A stretch of 64,000 nt of DNA. Origin: JBDRLU01 sp043812795. Its GTDB lineage: Bacteria > Chloroflexota > Dehalococcoidia > Dehalococcoidales > UBA2162. The stretch covers positions 9,820 through 73,819 of the forward strand of contig JBDRLU010000017.1 in NCBI GenBank assembly GCA_043812795.1, in the 5' to 3' direction. This document shows, in pieces, positions 43,505-52,523 of this stretch (the first letter of the stretch is position 1; each line of letters begins with the position of its first letter). The position numbers and the translations under genes were made by a program. The notes below the pieces were generated by a model. The model worked only from the letters and a program-made list of their open reading frames with translations. It had not been told where the DNA came from and searched no databases.

Positions 43505-44698
43505 CTAAATCCACCTCGTCCTCTTGCTACGGCCTTTGCCGGAGGTGGGGGTGGGGAGGTGTTCCTCCACCAGCAGGGACTCGACCAGTTGCCAGAAGTT
43601 CTGGCGGTCGGCCTCTCTGACTACGGCCTGTTCGTGGGCTTCGGAGAGTGCCACCGGGTAGCCTTGCCCGCGCCGGCACTGGTCTAAGACCAGACTATGT
43701 ACCAGGTTCAGCCTCTTTTCGTCCCGGGCCACCCACTGGGGCACTTCCACCCTCGCAATTTCGTCCTCTACCCTGAGGTAGAAAAAATAGATATGGTGTT
43801 CACCGTAATGCTGCCGCACTACCGAAGACTGACTCATGAAGAGGGCAGAGCGCTCACCCTGACCTAATACGTTAAAAAATAGCTCCTGGTCCAGCACGCC
43901 GGCCACACCCTCGCAGCCTCTTTCTTCCTGTCCGGCACAATAGCGGTCGCAATCGGGCGGGTCGTTGGGGCAGATGGCCACCCGCAGGGCATTGACCACA
44001 TCGGTGCCTCGCGGCGAGCTGATATAGCTTGCCATGGCGAGGTGGCTCCCCAGCTTTCTCATCTGCTCCAGACAGGTTAAAAAGCCCTGTTCCAAGAGTG
44101 ATTGTGTAATGAACTCAGGGTAGGCTTCCAGCCCCCACAGCACCAGTGTGCCATCGAGCAACGCCAGAGCCGGACGTTGCGGCGGCAGTTTCGCTGCCAG
44201 TTCCGCCAGGTGACGGCATTCGTCCACGCCACGCTTTAAACCCAGTAGCGGGCCGACTACTACTTGTTCGCGCCCCTTCCCGTCAGGTGGTGTCATCACC
44301 AGGTCGTCATCGCCGGCATAGAGGCTGGGGACGCTATCCAGGACGGCTTCAGGATGGGCGCCGTAATGCAGGACAACATTGCCGATGTTAATCAGGTAGC
44401 AACGGGCCGCCTGGTGGCGGTCAACCTCGATATGCGAGCCATCGGTGGCCATTACGGTGAATTCGTCAGGAAGGGGCGGGGCGGGAAAGTGGGCGTTCAG
44501 TCTTTCCACTAGGCCAGCCACCAGCCAGGTCGTCTTGCTGGCGGCGATTTTTCGCTGTAATTTGGCGATATCGACCGCCTCACCGCCGAGAGTCTCCAGA
44601 GCGTAATTCAACCGCTGCTGCTTGTCCGCGACGCCATTTTTGAGACTGGTGACCATTCGGTCAACCTGCCCGGCGACTTTCGTTAAATCTAAAGGCAT
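43505..44698 (-). CDS. nurA: NurA-domain nuclease
   Basis: 397 residues. The catalytic V-M-A-T-D-G-S-H-I-E at about residues 82-91 and A-L-L-D-G-T-L-V-L-W match the Asp motifs of NurA 5'-3' exonuclease/endonuclease; a late H-Y-G-E-H-H-I-Y-F-F-Y and C-terminal helical part complete the domain. Insertions with four Cys (C-P-N-D-P-P-D-C-D-R-Y-C...C) may bind zinc, unlike archaeal NurA. Works with HerA in resecting DNA ends. Confidence 0.83.
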   Translation of the reverse strand: MPLDLTKVAGQVDRMVTSLKNGVADKQQRLNYALETLGGEAVDIAKLQRKIAASKTTWLVAGLVERLNAHFPAPPLPDEFTVMATDGSHIEVDRHQAARCYLINIGNVVLHYGAHPEAVLDSVPSLYAGDDDLVMTPPDGKGREQVVVGPLLGLKRGVDECRHLAELAAKLPPQRPALALLDGTLVLWGLEAYPEFITQSLLEQGFLTCLEQMRKLGSHLAMASYISSPRGTDVVNALRVAICPNDPPDCDRYCAGQEERGCEGVAGVLDQELFFNVLGQGERSALFMSQSSVVRQHYGEHHIYFFYLRVEDEIARVEVPQWVARDEKRLNLVHSLVLDQCRRGQGYPVALSEAHEQAVVREADRQNFWQLVESLLVEEHLPTPTSGKGRSKRTRWI

Positions 44699-44788
44699 CC
44701 CTTCAACCGCCTCTCAGTTAGTATGAAAAACAGTATAGTCCATCAAGGCAGTTAACTCAAGAAGGGTTCAATATTAACTCGGACCATT

Positions 44789-44818
44789 GATAGCGGAATG
44801 AAAAAGGCACTATAATCA
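44789..44818 (+). promoter_or_regulatory. Predicted plus-strand promoter in a 360-base gap
   Basis: TTGATA (44789-44794), 18-base spacer, TATAAT (44813-44818). The RNA would begin with the hairpin GAAGGCTT/AAGCCTTC (8 bp, about 44825-44855). It faces the convergent VLRF1 gene. Confidence 0.45.
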
Positions 44819-44889
44819 TTCTAGAAGGCTTGAAATCCGCCGGGAGAAGCCTTCGCTTCAGAGGCATTCAGGAATTTGGGGTAAAGGGT

Positions 44890-45102
44890 ATGATGCATAC
44901 CGCATGGACTAAGATGCTTTCTCGTTGGCCTATGCTATGGGTCAGCGAAACTCTTGAAGGACCAGAACTGGCAGTGGCTTTTGCTGAGCCTCTCTCAGAA
45001 AAGGCTAAAGCTGCCGGGGAAATGGACTCCCAGGAGACACCGCCACCCCCAAGAACTGAAGCTAACCGGGTGCTGTTTGTTCATTTTCAGACCATTCGAT
45101 AA
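44890..45102 (+). CDS. Doubtful small ORF downstream of the 44.8-kb promoter
   Basis: 70 residues from ATG 44890. No ribosome site with normal spacing and no family. It overlaps the 3' end of the VLRF1 gene by 41 bases. The promoter and hairpin in front are its only support; it could instead be part of a small or antisense RNA. Confidence 0.25.
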   Translation: MMHTAWTKMLSRWPMLWVSETLEGPELAVAFAEPLSEKAKAAGEMDSQETPPPPRTEANRVLFVHFQTIR

Positions 45103-45823
45103 CAGTACTCGACCAGATACGGCCAATGGTTTTCTCCAATACCGGCTGGCGCGGGTCTGCGATATCGAGTAGTGGCGGCAAGCTGCGGTCGGCGAACTGC
45201 TGGAGAAAGGGACAGCGTTTTTGCAGCAGCAGGATGGTAGTCTGGGCGCCCCCATAAACAACATAGTCGAGAGATTTTGCCTGCGGTCGGAGAATCTCCT
45301 CGATGTGTCCGCAGACGCGTATCAGGAAAGACTCGATTTGTTTTTCCCGGTGCCTCTGAAACCTTCGGGCCGAAGAGCCGCCCTGCCGGTGCCGGGCGTG
45401 GATATTGCCGGTGCCGACCTTGCTGGCCACGAGGTTTTCGCCCCGGCAAAACCCTACGGCGTAAGAACCTAGACGGACTAAGACCACGCCAATCCGATAG
45501 TCGTGGCTAAGCAATGAAGCCAGCGGCGCGGCAATAAAGCCGTGATGAAAACGTTCTTCACTGACCGGGAGCGGTGGTAGCACTACGTATTTCTGTGTCT
45601 GGCTCCAGAAAATGACGGTACCGGTCGGGGAACTGATGGCAAGGTCAGCCACTCCTGGCGTCGCATTATCCGGGTCAACTTTTTCGACCAGTTCTGAAAT
45701 CTCTTCAGGTGATAGTCCAGCGGGAAGATATAGCGATGTGGCGGTACTATCGGTTGCTTCCAGCTCACCAAGAAAAGCGAGCATCTTTTCCCGGCTTAAA
45801 TAGGACTTTCGGGCGGTAAGCAC
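45062..45823 (-). CDS. Vms1/VLRF1-type peptidyl-tRNA hydrolase
   Basis: 253 residues with GTG start, GGAGG 8 bases before. After an N-terminal domain the release-factor-like loop reads G-T-G-N-I-H-A-R-H-R-Q-G-G-S-S-A-R-R-F-Q at about 137-156, the VLRF1 pattern of Vms1/ANKZF1 and bacterial acVLRF1, which free nascent chains from stalled 50S/60S subunits. It is 15 bases downstream of mutS2, whose product splits collided ribosomes, so the two should form one rescue operon. Confidence 0.78.
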   Translation of the reverse strand: MLTARKSYLSREKMLAFLGELEATDSTATSLYLPAGLSPEEISELVEKVDPDNATPGVADLAISSPTGTVIFWSQTQKYVVLPPLPVSEERFHHGFIAAPLASLLSHDYRIGVVLVRLGSYAVGFCRGENLVASKVGTGNIHARHRQGGSSARRFQRHREKQIESFLIRVCGHIEEILRPQAKSLDYVVYGGAQTTILLLQKRCPFLQQFADRSLPPLLDIADPRQPVLEKTIGRIWSSTVIEWSENEQTAPG

Positions 45824-45838
45824 AGCTTCTGCCTCCGG

Positions 45839-48205
45839 CTATAGTTGGGCGACGGTCACGCCATCGCCGCCTTCGTCCCGCTTGCCGGGGCGGGACGATT
45901 TCACCAGCGGGTGGGTGACCAGCGAGTCCCGGACAATCTGACGCACCACGCCGGTACCGAAGCCATGAATAATACGTACTTCCTTCAGATTGGCCAGCGT
46001 GGCCTCATTCAGGTACCGGTCGAGCAATGGTTGCACTTCCTCGGCGCGTTTGCCGCGCAGGTCGAGTTCACGGGATACCGACCGCGCCACCATCTTTACT
46101 TTGATGGGCGTGGCGGCGGCTGCACGGCCCTCCGATGATACCTTGTCCACTTTATCCAGGCCGAGGGTGAGGCGGGCCTGCCCAGCCTGCACTTCGACTT
46201 CATTCCGTTCTGCCGATAGCGATAATACGGTGGCCTTCATGCTTACTTCCCGGATGGAAACGGTGTCGCCCACGGCAATCTCGGTTTTGTCTGTGTCAAC
46301 TATCTCTTCGTCACCCTGTGTTTGCAAAGCCCCGCTTTTTAGTTGTTCATGGGCGGCCGTCAGCACTTTTCTGGCCTGCTCCACCTTCTCTCGGGACTTT
46401 TCCCGGCGCAGCTCGGCAGTGGCGTCACGGATTTGCTGGTTCAGGGCGACAATCTCGCGGGTGACCCGGTCGCGTGCCTCCTGAATCAGGTTACGTGTCT
46501 CCAAAGTCAGGCGCTCCTGTTCGGCGGCCAGCTCCCGGTTGTGCCGGGCCGCTTCTTCTTTTTCCCGAGCCAGCTGTCTCTGAAGAATGCTCACCTCCTG
46601 TTCCTTGCTTTTCAGGCTGGTCAGGAGGGTTTCCAGTTCGCGGATACCTTCCGGTATTATTCTTTCGGCTTCGGTGACAATCTCTGGAAGCAGACCGAGG
46701 CGCCGGGCGACGGCGAGGGCATTGCTGCCACCGGGGATACCCAGTGTCAGGCGGTAGGTCGGCATCAAGGTGGCCGGGTCGAAATCGAAAGAAGCGTTTT
46801 GCATACCGGTCGTCGCCTGGGCGAACGCTTTGACTTCGCTGAAATGCGTGGTGGCGACAGTCAGTGTCCCGTGCGACAGGAAGTGACGCAGGATGGCCAC
46901 CGCCAGGGCGGAACCTTCCACCGGGTCGGTGCTCGTGCCTAGTTCGTCGAGGAGGACAAGGCTCCGGCTCGTGGCCTGGTTGATGATACGGACGATGTTA
47001 CCTACGTGCCAGCTAAAGGTGGAGAGCGTTTGTGCGATGCTTTGCTCATCACCGATATCGGCGAAAATGTTATCAAAGATGGGGATTTGGCTATCGGCGG
47101 CTGCCGGGATGGGGATGCCGCACTGTGTCATCAGGCTGAGCAGGCCGATGGTCTTCAGCGCCACTGTCTTGCCGCCAGTGTTCGGCCCGGTAATGATGAG
47201 GACCAGAAAGTCCCGTCCCATCTCCACGGAAAGCGGGACGGCGGTATTGCCCAGCAAAGGGTGTCTGGCTTCAATCAGCTTCAGTACACCCGTCGGTTTA
47301 TTATCTTTTTCCTCGCTGAAGTCGGTTAAGACCGGCTCGACGGCCTTGAGTTTGCGGGCATAGCGGGCTTTGGCCAGTAATAAGTCTAATTCCGCTATCA
47401 GGGCGATGTCTTGGGAAATTTCGGCTTCATGGATGCCGACTTCGGTGCTCAGGTCGCGCAGGATTTTTTCGACCTCGCGCCTTTCCTCCGTTTCCAATTC
47501 CCGCAGCGTATTACCCATTTCTGTGGTGACCCACGGCTCGATGAAGACGGTCACGCCGGTATTGGAGACGTCGTGCACGATGCCTTTTATTTCTTTACGG
47601 TGTTCAATCTTGATGGGGATAACGTACCTCCCCTCGCGCTCGGTGATGACCGGTTCCTGGATAATCCTTTGCCCGCGCGGTGTCCGCATTATCGCTTCCA
47701 GCCGGTCATTCAGCCGCTGGCGCAGTTCCCGCAACTGCTGCCTGATACCGGCCAGGTTAGATGTGGCATTGTCCAGTAGCTGTCCGTTCGGTGCCAGTGT
47801 GCGGGCAATACTGCGGACAACACTATCGAACTCAACAAGCCGGCTGGCGATGTTCCAGAGCAATGGCAGTTCGTCCGCCAGCTTTTCCAGTCGCTGGCGC
47901 ACCAGACCGGCAGCGGCGAGGGTCTGCTGGATATCCAGCAGACTTTGCGGTTCGAGCACCTTGCCCACCGAAGCCATCTTTACGTCAGAACGAACGTCAA
48001 TTACTCCGCCGATAGAAAACGAAGGCTCCAGGTCCAGCAGATGGCGTGCTTCCGCCGACTGCTGTAATAGCTGTGCGACCTGCTGGTGGTCACTGCTGGG
48101 CAATAAGTCCAGGGCCAGCTGGTGACTGGCTGAAAACGAAGTGAACCCGGCCAGTATTTGCTTTATCTGGGGAAATTCGAGTATTTCCAGGCTTTTTTCA
48201 TCCAT
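45839..48205 (-). CDS. mutS2: MutS2 (RqcU-type ribosome-collision ATPase)
   Basis: 788 residues from ATG 48205. The clamp and ATPase regions are complete: Walker A T-G-P-N-T-G-G-K-T, then L-L-D-E-L-G-T-S-T-D-P, a long coiled coil, KOW-like middle, and a C-terminal Smr domain with L-D-L-R-G and H-G-F-G-T-G. No mismatch-binding domain. MutS2 of Bacillus senses collided ribosomes and splits them; earlier work linked it to recombination control. Confidence 0.96.
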   Translation of the reverse strand: MDEKSLEILEFPQIKQILAGFTSFSASHQLALDLLPSSDHQQVAQLLQQSAEARHLLDLEPSFSIGGVIDVRSDVKMASVGKVLEPQSLLDIQQTLAAAGLVRQRLEKLADELPLLWNIASRLVEFDSVVRSIARTLAPNGQLLDNATSNLAGIRQQLRELRQRLNDRLEAIMRTPRGQRIIQEPVITEREGRYVIPIKIEHRKEIKGIVHDVSNTGVTVFIEPWVTTEMGNTLRELETEERREVEKILRDLSTEVGIHEAEISQDIALIAELDLLLAKARYARKLKAVEPVLTDFSEEKDNKPTGVLKLIEARHPLLGNTAVPLSVEMGRDFLVLIITGPNTGGKTVALKTIGLLSLMTQCGIPIPAAADSQIPIFDNIFADIGDEQSIAQTLSTFSWHVGNIVRIINQATSRSLVLLDELGTSTDPVEGSALAVAILRHFLSHGTLTVATTHFSEVKAFAQATTGMQNASFDFDPATLMPTYRLTLGIPGGSNALAVARRLGLLPEIVTEAERIIPEGIRELETLLTSLKSKEQEVSILQRQLAREKEEAARHNRELAAEQERLTLETRNLIQEARDRVTREIVALNQQIRDATAELRREKSREKVEQARKVLTAAHEQLKSGALQTQGDEEIVDTDKTEIAVGDTVSIREVSMKATVLSLSAERNEVEVQAGQARLTLGLDKVDKVSSEGRAAAATPIKVKMVARSVSRELDLRGKRAEEVQPLLDRYLNEATLANLKEVRIIHGFGTGVVRQIVRDSLVTHPLVKSSRPGKRDEGGDGVTVAQL

Positions 48206-48285
48206 CGCTGTTAACAATTATAACAGAAGCATGGGCGTGATTTCCTGGATTGTGGTAAATGGTGGGAGGAGATAAAGTCGTTTAT

Positions 48286-48363
48286 CTCAGCTTGCCCCTG
48301 ACCAGCGAGGCGAAGATGCCGCCGAAACAGAGCGCCGCCGAGATGGTGAAGGCTATTATAGTC
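48286..48363 (-). pseudogene. Possible C-terminal fragment of a membrane protein
   Basis: Minus-strand reading gives I-A-F-T-I-S-A-A-L-C-F-G-G-I-F-A-S-L-V-R-then G-K-L-R and a stop, like a last transmembrane helix; stops just upstream leave no start. Weak. Confidence 0.3.
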
Positions 48364-48459
48364 CTTCACTACCGGGGGCTGCAAAACAGATTCGTCTCTA
48401 TTTCCGGACTTATTGACCGGTTTAATAGGCCTCGGTGAGAGCAGGGGTGTTTTCCTCAG

Positions 48460-49575
48460 TTATTCCATCTTTCTGGGTATCCAGCCCCGCCGCTTTACCC
48501 ACCAGTAGACCAGGCCCGTTGCCACCGCCGTCGAGCCAATCATCAAGACTAAATACCAGCCCAGGTCTTCCGGCCCGATCTCGAAGACAGAATTACTTAA
48601 TATAGTTGCCAGGGTATTGGGAACAAGGACCGCCGTGCCGATAATGGTTAAATAAGTCATGAGCAAAGCCAGGCGGTTATTGAGGTTTTGCAGTTGATTG
48701 TTATAGATGCTCTGCAACACCTCCAGCCCGGAAGCGAGGACTTCTGACATGTGTTCGGCCAGTCCGATTTGCCGGTTGACTTCCTCGGCAAGTGCGCCGA
48801 GCTTATCAAGCAGTCTGGGGTCATCGGTGATAAGTTCAGCATCTCCGTAGCGCAGGGTATGGAGGACATCAACGGTATCCCAGAGGGCATCGAGGTAAGT
48901 AATCAAGGCATGCTTCATCTTGTAAATCTCCGGTGCCAGCTTCGTACGGGGAGTATAAGGGTCGGTCATGCTTTCGTTGAGCTCATCGCCCAGTTCCTCC
49001 ACCTGGCGCAGGTGCTCGAAATTGCGGTCGTTGTTATGGTCAATGATGCGCGTGAGCAGCATTGTCAACTTGTCCTGAGTGCTGGCCCCGGCCGGTATTT
49101 TTTTCAAAACCGTTTCGGCGTACCGGCGCAAGCGGTGAAATCTCCGGTCTACATTTAACGGATGCACGGTAAGGATGAAATTTTTGCTGAGGAGCAGTAA
49201 AAGCGGATATGGTTTTACTTCCAGTTGTCTAACCTGGATGGAGGGCAGCTTTATTCCCACCTCAGTGTCTAAATCTTCGTAGTTCAGGTATGATTCCGTC
49301 GAGAATGAGGAAGTAAGATGGTTGCTGAAGCCAAGCTGAGGAGCTACGCTGGCGACTTCCTTGTCAAACCCATCATATTGGGCCACGTAATCAACCCACG
49401 CGATGGTCGCCTTACCGAGCACCTCCAGGAAACCGGCCGGCGACTCGGCTTCTACTTTGAAGATAGTGCCCGAGGGTGAAATGGCGGCGCAGAACCACTT
49501 CCGTACGATAGGTTCCGATTCGCTACCGTTGCGCTCTGTTTTGACTTCGGGGACTCTCGTCTCATTTATTGCCAT
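48460..49575 (-). CDS. CorA-like divalent cation transporter, GMN-less
   Basis: 371 residues from ATG 49575 (AAGGTG upstream; 24 further codons unlikely). A large cytoplasmic N-terminal domain, a long helical stalk (about residues 190-300) and two C-terminal membrane helices match the CorA fold. The signature GMN after helix 1 is absent: the segment reads L-V-P-N-T-L-A-T-I-L-S-N-S. The same PNTLAT type occurs in archaeal CorA-like proteins. The ion may therefore differ from Mg2+. Confidence 0.82.
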   Translation of the reverse strand: MAINETRVPEVKTERNGSESEPIVRKWFCAAISPSGTIFKVEAESPAGFLEVLGKATIAWVDYVAQYDGFDKEVASVAPQLGFSNHLTSSFSTESYLNYEDLDTEVGIKLPSIQVRQLEVKPYPLLLLLSKNFILTVHPLNVDRRFHRLRRYAETVLKKIPAGASTQDKLTMLLTRIIDHNNDRNFEHLRQVEELGDELNESMTDPYTPRTKLAPEIYKMKHALITYLDALWDTVDVLHTLRYGDAELITDDPRLLDKLGALAEEVNRQIGLAEHMSEVLASGLEVLQSIYNNQLQNLNNRLALLMTYLTIIGTAVLVPNTLATILSNSVFEIGPEDLGWYLVLMIGSTAVATGLVYWWVKRRGWIPRKME

Positions 49576-49651
49576 ATTACACCTTGGGAGGAAAATCCCC
49601 ATTATTATCCCAAATGGAATCGCTGGCGTCAAGAAATTATAGTGCAAAATA

Positions 49652-49680
49652 TTGAAAAAACTACCCTGCTATGTTACTAT
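49652..49680 (+). promoter_or_regulatory. Predicted promoter of the CoA-transferase gene
   Basis: TTGAAA (49652-49657), 17-base spacer, TACTAT (49675-49680), 45 bases before ATG 49726. Confidence 0.5.
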
Positions 49681-49725
49681 CACCCCGTATTGCTGCTCAC
49701 TTTACCGAAGGGAGGCCCAGATTAG

Positions 49726-52143
49726 ATGGAATCAAGCACACGTGAAAATAGTCACCAGACTCTGGATGGAATAAAGGTGCTGGATTGGGCGGAGTTGGCG
49801 GCCGGACCTTATTGCGCCAAGATGCTGGCTGACCTGGGGGCGGAGACCGTCAAAATAGAAAAGCCCGGCGTGGGCGACCCGGCAAGGTACCGCGGGCCTT
49901 TTGTTCATAATGAAGCTAACCCGGAGAATAGTCTCCTTTTTCTTTACCTAAATACCAATAAGCGAGGGATTACTCTGGATGTAGAGAGCCCTGCAGAGCG
50001 GGAAAAGTTCCTTAAGCTGGTTGCATGGGCCGATATTATCATTGAAGACCACTCCCCGCAAATGCTCCAGCAGCTAAAGCTGACTTATGCCGACTTGCAA
50101 AAAGTGAACCCGAAGTTGGTGATGACTTCGATTACCCCCTTTGGACAAACTGGCCCTTATCGTGATTACAAGGCTTATCCCATCAATACTTACCATGCCG
50201 GCGGCTGGGGGTACATCAGTCCCTTTGTTGCTGGAACGGAGAGACCCATTATACCCGGTGGATTATTTACTGAATGTGCCTGCGGGCTGACGGCTGGCGT
50301 AGCTACGCTGGCGGCCTTTTATCACCAGCGGGCCACCGGGCTGGGCCAGCAGGTTGATGTTTCAAAGCAGGAAGCCATCTTGAGTTTCGTGAGGGTACAG
50401 GCAGACCGGTATCCCAACGAAGGTTCCGTCCAGAGCCGGTTAGACCCCATCAAGGGGGCCTCCGGTGTCTTCGACTGTCAGGATGGCTTTGTGACGCTGG
50501 TCACCGTCCAGGCCCATGAGTGGCAGAACCTTTTCAAATTTATTTCAAACGGGGATGTCACTAAGTTCGGGAAATACGCCGATGAGACCTATCGCCAGCA
50601 GCACCTGCCGGAAATTACCCAGCTGGTCGCCGACTGGCTGCGGAACCATAACCGGTTCGAGGTCTATCACCAGGGCCAGGCTGCCGGCTGTCCGATGGCT
50701 CCGGTGACTACGGCCAAAGATGTGGCCGAATCACCCCAGCTCAAGGCAAGGCAGTTTTTTGCCGAAGCGACTCATCCGGTGGCGGGCAAGTTGGCCTATC
50801 CGGGGGTGGCTTATGCCCTTTCGGCGACTCCGTTTGTAATGAGACGGACGGCGCCTTCGCTCGGCCAGCATAACGAGGAAATATTTTCTCAGCCGTTACC
50901 GGTAAATCGCCTTGCAAGTAAGGCATCCAGCCGGGAAAGGCCTTTAGCCGGAATCCGTATTGCTGACTTCTGCTGGGCCTGGGCCGGTTCCCACGCGACC
51001 GAGTTGCTTGCTTCTTTAGGCGCCGAAGTTATCAAAATCGAGAGCGCCCACCATATCGACTACACCCGTATTCTGGCCTTTACCACTGACCAGAAATTTA
51101 GCGGCGTCAATCAATCACGCGTCTTTAATGACCTGAATTTGGGCAAAAAGAGTATTACGCTTAACCTGAGCCAGCCCAAAGCTATTGAGCTGGTTAAGAA
51201 ACTGGTCAGTGTAAGCGATATCGTGAGCCAGAATATGCGTCCCGGGGCAATGGAAAGGTTAGGGCTGGGCTATGAAGACCTGTGTACCATCAAACCTGAT
51301 ATTATTTATCTTGCCTCTTCTTCACACGGGGCTGTTGGTCCGGAAAGGGGGTATGCCGGGTACGCGCCAATTTTCGCTGCCTTGGGTGGCATAACTTATG
51401 TTAGCGGTTTACCGGGTGGTAAGCCAGCATCTCACTCTGGGGAGATGGACCTGGTCAGTGCCGTGACGTCTTCCTTTGCTATCTTAGCCGCCCTGACCCA
51501 CCGATTTAAGACTGGCGAGGGCCAGTATATCGACATGTCATCTTCAGCGTCGATCAGCGTGCTAATGGGAGAATTTATCATGGAATATATGGCGAACGGC
51601 CGTGTGCCTGGGGGCCAGGGGAACCGGGATGAAAAGATGGCGCCACACAACAGTTATCGTTGTCAGGGAAATGATAAGTGGGTCAGCATCGCCGTCGCTA
51701 CTGATGAAGAATGGCAGGCATTATGCCGGGTCATAGGTAATCCGGGCTGGACCGGGGAATCACGCTTTGCTACTGCATGCGCCCGCTGGCAAAATCAAGC
51801 GGAATTGGACGAACTAATCGAACAGTGGACGGTTAACCATAGCCCCGATGAAGTGATGGAGATGCTTCAAAAAGTGGGCGTGGCCGCCGTGCCCTGCTTC
51901 AATGGGGAGGAAATTTTTAAGAACCCGCACCTGCAATACCGCCAGAACTGGGCGAAAGTCAACCATCCGGTAATAGGTGAGCAAAAAGTCCTTATACCGC
52001 CTTGGAAATTTTCCGCGACTCCGGTGAGAATTGATGCTGCGGCGCCGCTCCTCGGCCAGGACAATGATTACATTTTCAAAGAATTGCTTGGCCTGGCTGA
52101 AGACGAATACCGTCAGCTGGTCGAAGAAAAGGTCATTTACTAG
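49726..52143 (+). CDS. Fused tandem family III (CaiB/BaiF) CoA-transferase
   Basis: 805 residues, twice the normal length: two complete CoA-transferase III domains, about 1-390 and 400-805. Both open the same way (I-K-V-L-D-W-A-E-L-A-A-G-P, then I-R-I-A-D-F-C-W-A-W-A-G) and share A-D-L/S-L-G-A-E-T/V-V-K/I-K-I-E. In the second, G-E-M-D-L-V-S-A-V has an Asp that could be the catalytic one; in the first the matching region reads T-E-C-A-C-G-L. One domain may thus be catalytic and one structural. The substrate acid is unknown. GGGAGG precedes the ATG. Confidence 0.88.
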   Translation: MESSTRENSHQTLDGIKVLDWAELAAGPYCAKMLADLGAETVKIEKPGVGDPARYRGPFVHNEANPENSLLFLYLNTNKRGITLDVESPAEREKFLKLVAWADIIIEDHSPQMLQQLKLTYADLQKVNPKLVMTSITPFGQTGPYRDYKAYPINTYHAGGWGYISPFVAGTERPIIPGGLFTECACGLTAGVATLAAFYHQRATGLGQQVDVSKQEAILSFVRVQADRYPNEGSVQSRLDPIKGASGVFDCQDGFVTLVTVQAHEWQNLFKFISNGDVTKFGKYADETYRQQHLPEITQLVADWLRNHNRFEVYHQGQAAGCPMAPVTTAKDVAESPQLKARQFFAEATHPVAGKLAYPGVAYALSATPFVMRRTAPSLGQHNEEIFSQPLPVNRLASKASSRERPLAGIRIADFCWAWAGSHATELLASLGAEVIKIESAHHIDYTRILAFTTDQKFSGVNQSRVFNDLNLGKKSITLNLSQPKAIELVKKLVSVSDIVSQNMRPGAMERLGLGYEDLCTIKPDIIYLASSSHGAVGPERGYAGYAPIFAALGGITYVSGLPGGKPASHSGEMDLVSAVTSSFAILAALTHRFKTGEGQYIDMSSSASISVLMGEFIMEYMANGRVPGGQGNRDEKMAPHNSYRCQGNDKWVSIAVATDEEWQALCRVIGNPGWTGESRFATACARWQNQAELDELIEQWTVNHSPDEVMEMLQKVGVAAVPCFNGEEIFKNPHLQYRQNWAKVNHPVIGEQKVLIPPWKFSATPVRIDAAAPLLGQDNDYIFKELLGLAEDEYRQLVEEKVIY

Positions 52144-52463
52144 GCAGGCAGTTGGCGGGTAATGAGCTCGGCATCGGAATGGTGATTACCTTTTGGTCGC
52201 TGCCGATTAAGGACAGGTATTATCATATTCTCGTGGCACTCGTGGTTGTTTGTTTGTGATGTAGGGGTAAGATAAAAAAGGTCATCCAGCTTATGGCCGG
52301 GGAAAGCCTGAAGGGCGCCGACGATAAATTTCTGATTGATGTTCCGCTTGCCCTGCCGTACGCGGTAGATTTGACTAACCGATATGCCCATCGCTGATGC
52401 TAGCTCAGACAGGTTCTTGTATTCTTTGCCGCAAAGGTCGAAAATCCGTGTCTGCACTCTCAC
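52140..52463 (-). CDS. XRE-type HTH regulator
   Basis: 107 residues from GTG 52463 (GGAG upstream). The frame is open for 65 more codons, but a near-perfect promoter lies inside that part, so the shorter form is preferred. HTH core: L-S-E-L-A-S-A-M-G-I-S-V-S-Q-I-Y-R-V-R-Q, followed by a polar tail. Its stop overlaps the CoA-transferase stop by 3-4 bases, convergently. May autoregulate through the inverted repeat in its promoter. Confidence 0.65.
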   Translation of the reverse strand: MRVQTRIFDLCGKEYKNLSELASAMGISVSQIYRVRQGKRNINQKFIVGALQAFPGHKLDDLFYLTPTSQTNNHECHENMIIPVLNRQRPKGNHHSDAELITRQLPA

Positions 52464-52494
52464 TGCAACGTACTCCGTATCGCCAATAGGCGAA

Positions 52495-52523
52495 ATTATA
52501 AATTGACACATGCCAATTGTCAA
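52495..52523 (-). promoter_or_regulatory. Consensus promoter with internal inverted repeat
   Basis: Minus strand TTGACA (52523-52518), 17-base spacer, TATAAT (52500-52495). TTGACA and TGTCAA (52508-52503) form an inverted repeat inside it, a good operator candidate for the HTH protein. Confidence 0.75.
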
